Below are positions 1 through 5,292 of a DNA stretch of 9,176 nt, in pieces. This DNA is from Desulfurococcales archaeon (GTDB lineage Archaea > Thermoproteota > Thermoprotei_A > Sulfolobales > WANQ01). Every line of letters begins with the position of its first letter. Positions within the stretch are counted from its first letter, which is position 1. The stretch lies in the NCBI GenBank assembly GCA_027043985.1, contig JALUDQ010000200.1:1-9176 (forward strand), written 5' to 3'. The notes beneath the pieces were generated by a model that saw only the letters and a program-made list of their open reading frames with translations, was not told where the DNA came from and made no database searches. Position numbers and translations under genes: made by a program.

Positions 1-5
1 ATATA

Positions 6-260
6 ATGATATGGGGTATAAGAGACATATTAATGTCCAATCATACTAGCAACCTTATAATAACCATACCGGAAGACGTATTAGAAAACCATGATAACGC
101 ATGGATGTACATTAAACTAAGCCTCGGATATACACCAGTAAGACAACTATACAAAATAATAGTGAATAACACAGCGTGGAAATACAATCTAGTAGCAAAA
201 ACAAGCGATAACACGTACAAAGTGGAAACTATATTCAAAACCCATATAGTGAAAGATTAA
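6..260 (+). CDS. Hypothetical protein, 84 aa or C-terminal part of a longer gene
   Basis: I do not recognise this protein. The frame is open to the left edge of the window (the codon before the ATG is ATA), so the gene may begin outside it. A second ATG lies at 33. The residue mix (SNLIITIPEDVLENHDNAWM near the middle) and the ATA/AGA/CTA codon use look like those of neighbouring real genes. I see no signal peptide, membrane helix or catalytic motif. Neither ATG has a convincing Shine-Dalgarno site in view, which slightly favours a 5'-truncated gene. It ends 95 bp before the HepT gene on the same strand, across an AT-rich gap, so it is probably not in that operon. It could also be a chance ORF. 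Confidence 0.4.
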   Translation: MIWGIRDILMSNHTSNLIITIPEDVLENHDNAWMYIKLSLGYTPVRQLYKIIVNNTAWKYNLVAKTSDNTYKVETIFKTHIVKD

Positions 261-355
261 TACTAGCTCAAGATTTCTCGACTTTTAGATTATATGTTTT
301 AAAGGAATAAATTAAATTAAGATTCTAGTTCCAATTTATACGTAAGTATTAGTGT

Positions 356-796
356 ATGGGTTTAGAATTGGGAATAAAACTTGATGATACTACCAGGGAT
401 GTTATTAGGAGACTGATAAGCGAGATAGAAGAAGCATTAGAGGTTATAAAGGATAAAGTAAGAATGGAAGCTCTAAGTCCTAGTGATAAATTCGCATTGA
501 GATACGCTATAATACAGATCGTTGAAGCTCTTGCAGTAATTGCTACTAAGCTAGGTGCCAGTATGGATTACCCTATTACTGGCTATAGTGATGCAATACT
601 GTTCCTTATGAGAGAGGGAATTATAGACCGCAATACTGGTGAAAAACTTGTAAGACTTGCCCGTCTAAGAAACATATTAGTACATAGATATTGGGAAGTA
701 GATGATATACGTATAATAAGGGAAGCACAAAATAATGGTATAGAAAGTATTAGGAGGGCCATAGATGATATTAGAAAGCTCATTAGTGAAAGGTAA
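356..796 (+). CDS. hepT: HepT-like HEPN ribonuclease toxin of a type VII toxin-antitoxin pair
   Basis: The protein is 146 aa and almost all helical, the usual size for HepT (DUF86/HEPN). The signature RX4HXY is intact: R105, N106, H110 and Y112 in RNILVHRY. In characterised HepT proteins the Arg and His form the RNase active site, and the Tyr is the residue the partner nucleotidyltransferase AMPylates to silence the toxin. The downstream partner (765-1199) overlaps by 32 nt in another frame, the translationally coupled arrangement typical of HepT-MntA pairs. A stop at 350-352 in the same frame makes ATG 356 the first possible start. There is no clear Shine-Dalgarno site, so the mRNA may be leaderless or have a short leader; AATTTATA at 333-340 is a weak TATA candidate. 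Family call is firm; toxicity is inferred. Confidence 0.85.
   Translation: MGLELGIKLDDTTRDVIRRLISEIEEALEVIKDKVRMEALSPSDKFALRYAIIQIVEALAVIATKLGASMDYPITGYSDAILFLMREGIIDRNTGEKLVRLARLRNILVHRYWEVDDIRIIREAQNNGIESIRRAIDDIRKLISER
753..757 (+). promoter_or_regulatory. Ribosome binding site inside hepT that fixes the mntA start
   Basis: GGAGG lies 7 nt before ATG 765, inside the last codons of hepT. It supports ATG 765 over the alternative in-frame GTG at 786 and implies coupled translation of toxin and antitoxin from one mRNA. Confidence 0.6.
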
Positions 797-1199
797 AAAG
801 CCTAGAAGGGTTACAGAAGAGCTGAGAGAGAAGGTTTTGGGCATATTATCGCGGGAGCTGGCAAGGGAGAAACGTATAGTTGTTGCCCTAGTCTTTGGTA
901 GTTTTATTAAGAGATCCTATGCTCGTGATGTTGATGTAGCGGTGTACTTGCGTGATCCATCTGATCTTCTAGATGACTACGGTTATGCTGAGGAGCTTGG
1001 CAAGAGGCTTTCATCAATAATAAGGTTTCCAGTAGACATAGTGATTCTTAATCATGTCGGGGACATGGTGTTTAATGAGGCATTAATTGAGGGAAAACCA
1101 GTCCTCATTAGGGATTGGAGACTATACATTGGCTTAAGAATGCTAGCGTTTGATCAAAGACGGTTCTTCAGCAAGATAAGTAAAGAGGTAAAGCATTGA
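765..1199 (+). CDS. mntA: MntA-like minimal nucleotidyltransferase antitoxin
   Basis: The protein is 144 aa with a polymerase-beta-type nucleotidyltransferase fold. The first catalytic motif is FGSFIKRSYARDVDVAVYL: G45-S46 followed by D55 and D57. A third acidic residue, D91, sits in VDIVIL at the expected distance. In type VII systems MntA transfers AMP from ATP to the Tyr of the HepT RX4HXY motif, blocking its RNase activity. The GS-to-DXD spacing here is 8 residues, not the 10 usual for MntA, so the loop is short but the catalytic residues are present. Start chosen because GGAGG lies 7 nt upstream. The first 32 nt overlap hepT. The gene converges with the desulfidase-like gene, whose stop is 32 bp away. 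Substrate specificity is inferred from the HepT neighbour. Confidence 0.85.
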   Translation: MILESSLVKGKKPRRVTEELREKVLGILSRELAREKRIVVALVFGSFIKRSYARDVDVAVYLRDPSDLLDDYGYAEELGKRLSSIIRFPVDIVILNHVGDMVFNEALIEGKPVLIRDWRLYIGLRMLAFDQRRFFSKISKEVKH

Positions 1200-1231
1200 A
1201 GCCTTCCGAATATCTCTTCCGGATAATTGAA

Positions 1232-1813
1232 TTAAGTGGAAACGTTATTCTGCAAGTATTCTACTAGTGCTTCTCTAATTTTCTTGAGGCTTTCTTCAGA
1301 CTTCTCGTAGTCGTATTCTAATAGTAGTGGTAGCTTGATGTCATGGCTCTCTAGTTCCTCCAGTAATATTTCCATGAAGACTCCTCTTCCCTCTACACGT
1401 TTAGACTCCCCTGCTTTCCGGGGATCTCCGAGCCATTCCATACTACTGCTTGTGTAGTGTACTCCGCATGAGGGGCTACCACTTACGCCTATTATTCCAA
1501 TTATGTTGAAGTTGTTCCGCTTGTACTCTAGTAAGTAGTCTATGATTGGTGCTATGAGACTTCTAGCATTTTCTCTAAACCCTGGGGTATCATATTGTTC
1601 TTTAACCTGCCACCATCTACGGAGACCAGAGTGAAGGATTTCGGGGCATGGTAACTGTATTATGCCTACTCTATACTCGTGTAATAGGTCTACGAGCTCT
1701 TTCACTATAGCTGGCCTCCGAGCTAAACCCCAAACAATACTATTCTGGTTTAACAAGCAGTGGGCTACCAAGATGACCCTACGTGAACGATTATCGGGTA
1801 TTACTACCACCAT
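1232..1813 (-). CDS. TudS-related putative desulfidase (DUF523-like, CD3072-type)
   Basis: The protein is 193 aa. Three cysteines lie in conserved-looking settings: C19 in VAHCLLNQN, C56 in LPCPE and C116 in GVSGSPSCG. In TudS (thiouracil desulfidase) three cysteines at comparable places hold a [4Fe-4S] cluster whose free iron takes sulfur from the substrate; the long spacing and the HCLLNQN/SPSCG motifs match the TudS-related group. A Trp/Arg-rich stretch after C56 (residues 65-72) and a charged helical C-terminus complete it. There is no signal peptide, so it is cytosolic. Substrate unknown: thiolated nucleobases or another thio compound are possible. On the minus strand TATA-like elements lie at 1851-1858 (CTTAAATA) and 1832-1839, the latter close enough for a nearly leaderless mRNA. 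It is divergent from the CoA-pathway gene. Confidence 0.78.
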   Translation of the reverse strand: MVVVIPDNRSRRVILVAHCLLNQNSIVWGLARRPAIVKELVDLLHEYRVGIIQLPCPEILHSGLRRWWQVKEQYDTPGFRENARSLIAPIIDYLLEYKRNNFNIIGIIGVSGSPSCGVHYTSSSMEWLGDPRKAGESKRVEGRGVFMEILLEELESHDIKLPLLLEYDYEKSEESLKKIREALVEYLQNNVST

Positions 1814-1890
1814 GTAATCTTATGGAGAGTTGTTTAATGAACCTTACTAGTATTTAAGAATTCATAGATACTGTAAGCCCTAGGTAAATA

Positions 1891-1898
1891 TTATAAAA
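1891..1898 (+). promoter_or_regulatory. TATA box of the phosphopantoate ligase gene
   Basis: TTATAAAA in an A-rich context, with transcription expected to start about 25 nt downstream (around 1918-1923), giving a leader of roughly 35-40 nt. A GGTGG ribosome binding site at 1946-1950 lies 7 nt before GTG 1958. Confidence 0.5.
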
Positions 1899-1901
1899 TC
1901 C

Positions 1902-1933
1902 GGGATAGTATAGGTTTAACGTAACCCTATCCC
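1902..1933 (+). repeat. Inverted repeat GGGATAG-N18-CTATCCC in promoter/leader
   Basis: GGGATAG (1902-1908) is perfectly complementary to CTATCCC (1927-1933). Within it, ATAGGTTT-A...T-AACCCTAT (1910-1930) can form a competing hairpin with one mismatch, sharing the CTAT arm. The left arm sits just after the TATA box and the right arm falls near or just after the expected transcription start. This could be a repressor operator or a leader hairpin controlling the coenzyme A gene. The sequence symmetry is seen; the role is inference. Confidence 0.45.
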
Positions 1934-1957
1934 ACTATAACAAGTGGTGGCTAAGCA

Positions 1958-2746
1958 GTGGTAGAGGTAAAGATCCCGAGAGATCACCCGAGATATTGGT
2001 CTCTTCTACTACGTGAACGAATAGTAGAGGGTATGAAGAAGGGCGTAGTCGTACCTCAAGGTCTCATAGCACATGGTAGAGGAGAATGTTTCGACTATAT
2101 TATAGGTGAACGCACATGGCCTCCAGCGGAAGAAGCCGTTAAAGCCGGAGTTGCTGCTTTTCTCCTCGCTAAACACCCAGTTATATCTGTTAACGGTAAT
2201 ACAGCTGTTCTAGTACCCAGAGAGATAGTTGAGTTTTCAGAACTTACTGGTGCTAAGATAGAGGTCAACTTATTCTATAGGACGAGGGAGAGAGAGGAAA
2301 AGATAGCACAAATCCTATACGAGCATGGTGCTAGAGAAGTCCTGGGTGTGGGAGAAGATGCATCGGCAACCATACCCGAACTACATAGTGAGCGTAGAAG
2401 AGTTAGTCCCCGCGGAATACTTGTTGCAGACGTAGTATTTGTTCCCCTAGAGGATGGGGATAGAACTGAAGCGTTGAGAAGAATGGGTAAGACTGTTGTT
2501 ACGGTGGACTTAAACCCATTCTCGAGAACTGCTCAGAAAGCCAATATAACTATAGTTGATAATATTGTTAGAGCAATGCCATTAATGATTAAATATGCTA
2601 GAGAATTAAGAGAGAAGCCGAGAGAAGAATTAGAAAAAATACTAGAAAACTACGATAACAAGAAAACACTTGGCTCAATGATAAAGACCATATTGGAGAG
2701 ATTAGGCGAGCTAGCTGAGAAAGGAGTCTTCGTAGACAAAGAGTAA
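1958..2746 (+). CDS. 4-phosphopantoate-beta-alanine ligase (phosphopantothenate synthetase), coenzyme A synthesis
   Basis: The 262-aa protein matches the archaeal phosphopantothenate synthetase (DUF137 family, about 260 aa) along its whole length. It joins 4-phosphopantoate to beta-alanine with ATP, giving 4'-phosphopantothenate, the archaeal replacement for bacterial pantothenate synthetase plus pantothenate kinase. Visible family blocks are HPRYWSLLLRE (10-20), GLIAHGRGECFDYIIGERT (35-53), NLFYRTRER (104-112), LGVGEDASATIPEL (129-142), ADVVFVPLEDGDRTEALRRM (157-176) and VDLNPFSRTAQKA (183-195). The start is GTG 1958, with GGTGG 7 nt upstream. It is probably transcribed alone: the neighbour upstream is divergent and the PA14 gene downstream has its own TATA and ribosome binding site 95 bp on. 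An inverted repeat at its promoter suggests regulation. Cytosolic. Function is confident from the family. Confidence 0.95.
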   Translation: MVEVKIPRDHPRYWSLLLRERIVEGMKKGVVVPQGLIAHGRGECFDYIIGERTWPPAEEAVKAGVAAFLLAKHPVISVNGNTAVLVPREIVEFSELTGAKIEVNLFYRTREREEKIAQILYEHGAREVLGVGEDASATIPELHSERRRVSPRGILVADVVFVPLEDGDRTEALRRMGKTVVTVDLNPFSRTAQKANITIVDNIVRAMPLMIKYARELREKPREELEKILENYDNKKTLGSMIKTILERLGELAEKGVFVDKE

Positions 2747-2770
2747 TCATTGACTAGTTGTAGGGGCTTA

Positions 2771-2794
2771 GTCCTTATTATACCAGTTAAGGAC
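2771..2794 (+). promoter_or_regulatory. Putative promoter with symmetric operator before the PA14 gene
   Basis: GTCCTTA (2771-2777) and TAAGGAC (2788-2794) form a perfect 7-bp inverted repeat separated by 10 nt. A TATA-like TTATTATA lies at 2775-2782, overlapping the left arm and the spacer. A start about 25 nt downstream (near 2803) would give a leader of roughly 38 nt with the GGAGGT site. The symmetry fits a dimeric repressor that occludes TBP. Alternatively it is a terminator-like hairpin after the ligase gene, but no T-run follows. Confidence 0.42.
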
Positions 2795-2825
2795 AAAGTA
2801 TACTACTAAGAATCTAGGATATCCT

Positions 2826-2831
2826 GGAGGT
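2826..2831 (+). promoter_or_regulatory. Ribosome binding site deciding the TTG start of the PA14 gene
   Basis: GGAGGT, 9 nt before TTG 2841. The frame is open upstream back to a TAG at 2769-2771 but has no ATG or GTG there, so this strong site identifies the unusual TTG start. Confidence 0.65.
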
Positions 2832-2840
2832 AATAGTATA

Positions 2841-3566
2841 TTGGCCCGCGTACTCGTAGTCAGATTAGAGCAAGGCCTAGTCAACGGCTTACACGGAAAA
2901 TACTATACGTGGAAGGGAGACTCTATACCCGAAGACTTCTCAAGCCTAGAAAAACTCTATGAGAGAATCGATCCACAAATAAACTTTGTCTGGTGGGATA
3001 AACCAGCACCAAATGTCCCAGCCGATAAGTTTGCAGTAGAATGGACGGGCTACCTAAGAGTTGAGAAAACAGGGCTATACCGGTTCTACATAGAAGTAGA
3101 TGACGGTGGTAGGCTATGGATAGACGATACCCTACTCATAGATGCTTGGAAGGAGCAACCACCAACAGTATATCATAGTGATATAGTTGAACTAGTACAC
3201 GGACTCCATAAAATACTATTCCGCTTCTTCAACAATGAGGTCTTCGCCGTAGTGAGATTGGGGTGGATAACACCAGATGGAAAAGCAGAAATCATTCCAA
3301 GGGAAAACCTTGTAACAAAGAAGAGCGATACAATAGAGGTAAGAGGGCTACCCGACAAATACAAGGTAGAATTATGGAGTGGTGAACCACTACTACAAGC
3401 AACCGTGGAGAAAGGCAAAGCAATAATGAATGCATCGAAACTAAAGGAACCCGTGGATGCTTACTTCAAAATATATGACGAGAAAGGAGAACTCATTGGA
3501 GAATCACCAGTAATAAGAGACGTCTGGGGCGGAGACGTATTTGAGATAACAATTGGGAAGGAATAA
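2841..3566 (+). CDS. Cytoplasmic PA14-domain protein
   Basis: The protein is 241 aa. Residues about 16-157 read as a PA14 beta-barrel: GLHGKYY opening, FAVEWTGYLRVEKTGLYRFY (64-83), then the hallmark VDDGGRLWIDDTLLIDAW (86-103) and a later GLHKILFRFFN (121-131). PA14 domains usually bind carbohydrates and occur in secreted adhesins, glycosidases and toxins; in the lectin-like members the DDG acidic pair helps bind calcium. Residues about 165-241 form a second beta-rich domain (VELWSGEPLLQATVEKGKA and AYFKIYDEKGELIGES), resembling a small Ig-like or PEGA-like sandwich, family unknown. There is no signal peptide or membrane helix, even if the frame is extended upstream, so it is probably intracellular, which is unusual. 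The stop is 3 bp from the stop of the convergent paralogue A. Ligand and partner are unknown. Confidence 0.85.
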   Translation: MARVLVVRLEQGLVNGLHGKYYTWKGDSIPEDFSSLEKLYERIDPQINFVWWDKPAPNVPADKFAVEWTGYLRVEKTGLYRFYIEVDDGGRLWIDDTLLIDAWKEQPPTVYHSDIVELVHGLHKILFRFFNNEVFAVVRLGWITPDGKAEIIPRENLVTKKSDTIEVRGLPDKYKVELWSGEPLLQATVEKGKAIMNASKLKEPVDAYFKIYDEKGELIGESPVIRDVWGGDVFEITIGKE

Positions 3567-3569
3567 CAC

Positions 3570-4568
3570 TTACTTATTTCCAGATGATGGTGTACCTACC
3601 TCTACGTTTATCTTCAGCAAGTCTTTTAGCTTTGATGAATTTATCTTACAGATTCTAGCATTAAGATTATCTGATCCTTTCAAGTTATCTAATGCGTCAT
3701 GACCATATGTTTCCAAACCAAAGGTATCACACCACGCACCTATTAGTGAACCATTAATGAAGAGGATATGGCATTCTGTTTCTTCTCCAGACTGTATTCG
3801 TGCTAGTAAGGGCTCGTTGGGGTGATCACTTTGGCTCATTATGCGTAGGGCTTCGAGTATCTTGTCAAGATTCGTTGATTCAAGTTCTATGATTTTCTCT
3901 GCTCCCTCTATTAACGCGTTGTTTGTTAAAGCCATTCTTCTACCAATCTCAGCTGTCTCGTCTCTACCGTGTATGTGTGTTTCCTCGACGCTGGCCTTAA
4001 TAGGCTCTGGTACAACTATGTCTATATCATCGCCTACGAGTTCGATTACTGGCTTCTCGACGTAGGTTATCTTAGTCTCCATTGGGATAAACAATGCTAT
4101 TTCCTCATATTTAACTGGTCTATCAAGCCTACTCTCTGGGTCAACATCCAGTTTCAGTGTAACCTCTACTTCACTAGTCTTCATAAGCTCCACAACACCT
4201 ACAAGAGAGGGAGAAGACAATATATCAACAAGCCTCTTTAAGGCATTTCCACCACGATAAGTCTTGATATCCTCAATACTCTCAATGCCAACTATACCTC
4301 CCTTAAGAACATATAGTATAAAAGAGGCCTTCGTCGGAGCCGCTATATGAACCCTCACAATACCTGTAAAATTCGAGTCTTTACCACATAGCTCAGATAG
4401 TTTTTTCAAAATATCGCTTTTGCTTCCCCTCCCAAAGTCTATTCTAGAGCTTTTCTCTACTCCTCTCTCAGTAAGTTCTGTAGACTCTTTTGTACGGTCA
4501 ACGAGACCTTCAAATAGTTCCTCGTGCTCCACTCGGGTCACCTTATAAAGATAGGAGGGTTTTTCCAC
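3570..4568 (-). CDS. Paralogue A: tandem-module protein of the Roadblock cluster (DUF2226/PATAN-like)
   Basis: The 332-aa soluble protein has no catalytic motif I recognise. After a charged, probably disordered N-terminus (1-50), module 1 covers about 51-162: FTGIVRV (67-73), LYVLKGGIVGIES (85-97), YRGGNALKRLV (104-114), GVVELM (124-129), then LFIP. A linker (165-215) leads to module 2, about 222-322: PLLARIQSGEETECHILF, INGSLIGAWCDTFGLETYG, HDALDNL. Both modules share the pattern strand, (N/K)G-x-I-x-G, and AL helix, so the protein looks internally duplicated. The same two modules occur in the proteins at 5293-6660 and 6752-7927. C266 and C280 are shared with the latter. The start is GTG 4568, without a Shine-Dalgarno site but about 26 nt from a TATA box, suggesting a leaderless mRNA. 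It is divergent from the Roadblock gene. DUF2226 membership is from memory; role in Roadblock signalling is inferred. Confidence 0.8.
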   Translation of the reverse strand: MEKPSYLYKVTRVEHEELFEGLVDRTKESTELTERGVEKSSRIDFGRGSKSDILKKLSELCGKDSNFTGIVRVHIAAPTKASFILYVLKGGIVGIESIEDIKTYRGGNALKRLVDILSSPSLVGVVELMKTSEVEVTLKLDVDPESRLDRPVKYEEIALFIPMETKITYVEKPVIELVGDDIDIVVPEPIKASVEETHIHGRDETAEIGRRMALTNNALIEGAEKIIELESTNLDKILEALRIMSQSDHPNEPLLARIQSGEETECHILFINGSLIGAWCDTFGLETYGHDALDNLKGSDNLNARICKINSSKLKDLLKINVEVGTPSSGNK

Positions 4569-4588
4569 TGCTATTATTAGGGCCCGCT

Positions 4589-4598
4589 ATTTTTAAAT
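4589..4598 (-). promoter_or_regulatory. TATA box of paralogue A, leaderless promoter
   Basis: On the minus strand the sequence reads ATTTAAAAAT, preceded by the purine-rich BRE-like GATAACC. Its centre is about 26 nt before GTG 4568, the normal archaeal TATA-to-start distance, so transcription should begin at or next to the start codon. Confidence 0.5.
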
Positions 4599-4674
4599 GG
4601 TTATCAGAAAAAGTTAGGTACAATTTTAATACATTGCCACTATATTTGAAAGTATTATCCATGAAGATTATTTG

Positions 4675-4689
4675 CGAAATACTTATATA
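4675..4689 (+). promoter_or_regulatory. BRE/TATA promoter of the Roadblock gene
   Basis: CGAAAT (BRE-like, 4675-4680) is followed by CTTATATA (4682-4689). The expected start near 4711-4716 gives a leader of about 35 nt containing a strong ribosome binding site. Together with the box at 4589-4598 it makes the 180-bp gap a divergent promoter region. Confidence 0.6.
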
Positions 4690-4735
4690 GAAGCACATAA
4701 TAAGATAACGTGACACAACAAAGAATTGTAAACTC

Positions 4736-4743
4736 GGGGTGAT
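4736..4743 (+). promoter_or_regulatory. Ribosome binding site of the Roadblock gene
   Basis: GGGGTGAT contains GGTGAT, complementary to the archaeal 16S rRNA 3' end, 5 nt before ATG 4749. Confidence 0.65.
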
Positions 4744-4748
4744 TATAT

Positions 4749-5105
4749 ATGTCTGAGATAGCAAGAAGAATCCTAGGAGAAATAACACGTGTAGAAGGAG
4801 TAAGAGCTGCAATAGTAGTATCACGTGATGGACTAGTACTAGATGCCGTCATCCCGAGAAGAGACATTAACCCCGAAGACATAGCTGTAGCAGTAATGCA
4901 AATAGTTAATGCAACTGATAGACTAGGCAAGGACTTCGGCCTAGGAAACACCGACATAACAAGTGTAGAGTATACAAACGGCATAATAATGGTAGGCACC
5001 ATGGGCGACAATGTCCTCGCAGTAGTAGCTGAGCGCGGCGCAATGCTAGGAATGATTAGAAACGAAATAAAGAAGCAGAGAGAGAGATTAAGAGCAGCCA
5101 TATAA
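4749..5105 (+). CDS. Roadblock/LC7-domain protein (MglB-like)
   Basis: The 118-aa protein is a single Roadblock/LC7 domain of normal length: helix SEIARRILGEITRVEGV (2-18), strands RAAIVVSRDGLVLDAVIP (19-36), helix PEDIAVAVMQIVNATDRLG (42-60), strands SVEYTNGIIMVGTMGDNVLA with the buried face visible (72-91), and a basic C-terminal helix (97-118) ending KKQRERLRAAI. Roadblock proteins dimerise through the second helix and strand and, in bacteria (MglB) and eukaryotes, act on Ras-like GTPases as activators or scaffolds. No GTPase lies in this window, so its partner is encoded elsewhere or the protein is purely structural. It has the best promoter and ribosome binding site in the region. It is divergent from paralogue A and 187 bp upstream of paralogue B on the same strand. 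Family call is confident; pairing with A, B and C is inferred from position. Confidence 0.92.
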   Translation: MSEIARRILGEITRVEGVRAAIVVSRDGLVLDAVIPRRDINPEDIAVAVMQIVNATDRLGKDFGLGNTDITSVEYTNGIIMVGTMGDNVLAVVAERGAMLGMIRNEIKKQRERLRAAI

Positions 5106-5133
5106 CACTAATTCAAGATTATTAAACACGAGC

Positions 5134-5141
5134 TTCTTTTT
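5134..5141 (+). terminator. T-run after the Roadblock gene
   Basis: TTCTTTTT about 30 nt after the Roadblock stop. Archaeal RNA polymerase terminates at such T-runs without a hairpin, so it may separate the Roadblock transcript from the gene at 5293. Evidence is only the T-run. Confidence 0.35.
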
Positions 5142-5284
5142 ATTAATGATAAACAATTCTCTATAGCAAAATTACTCAAACATTATTTTCTTGCTTAAAA
5201 GTATAATTTAAATTGCTTAACCTTTTAAGTTAGTAATAGTAGATATAAGGTACTAGAAGACGGAGAGTACTTGTACATAGGAGT

Positions 5285-5289
5285 GGTGA
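5285..5289 (+). promoter_or_regulatory. Ribosome binding site at the TTG start of paralogue B
   Basis: GGTGA, only 3 nt before TTG 5293. No ATG or GTG occurs in this frame before the conserved first module, so TTG is the best start. Spacing is short, which may mean weak initiation. Confidence 0.45.
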
Positions 5290-5292
5290 AAA

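Noticed and set aside
1200..1231. Imperfect TCCG/CGGA repeat as a terminator between mntA and the desulfidase gene
   Set aside because: Only 4 bp of pairing and no T-run on either strand.
3841..4241. Plus-strand open frames opposite paralogue A
   Set aside because: Shadows of A, which has homology to two neighbours; no promoter or ribosome binding site.
4655..5101. Minus-strand open frame opposite the Roadblock gene
   Set aside because: Shadow of the strongly supported Roadblock gene; Ser/Thr/Ile-rich composition and no family features.
5144..5150. ATGATAA as a possible C box of a C/D-box sRNA
   Set aside because: It is not the RTGATGA consensus and no D box (CTGA) follows within the usual distance.
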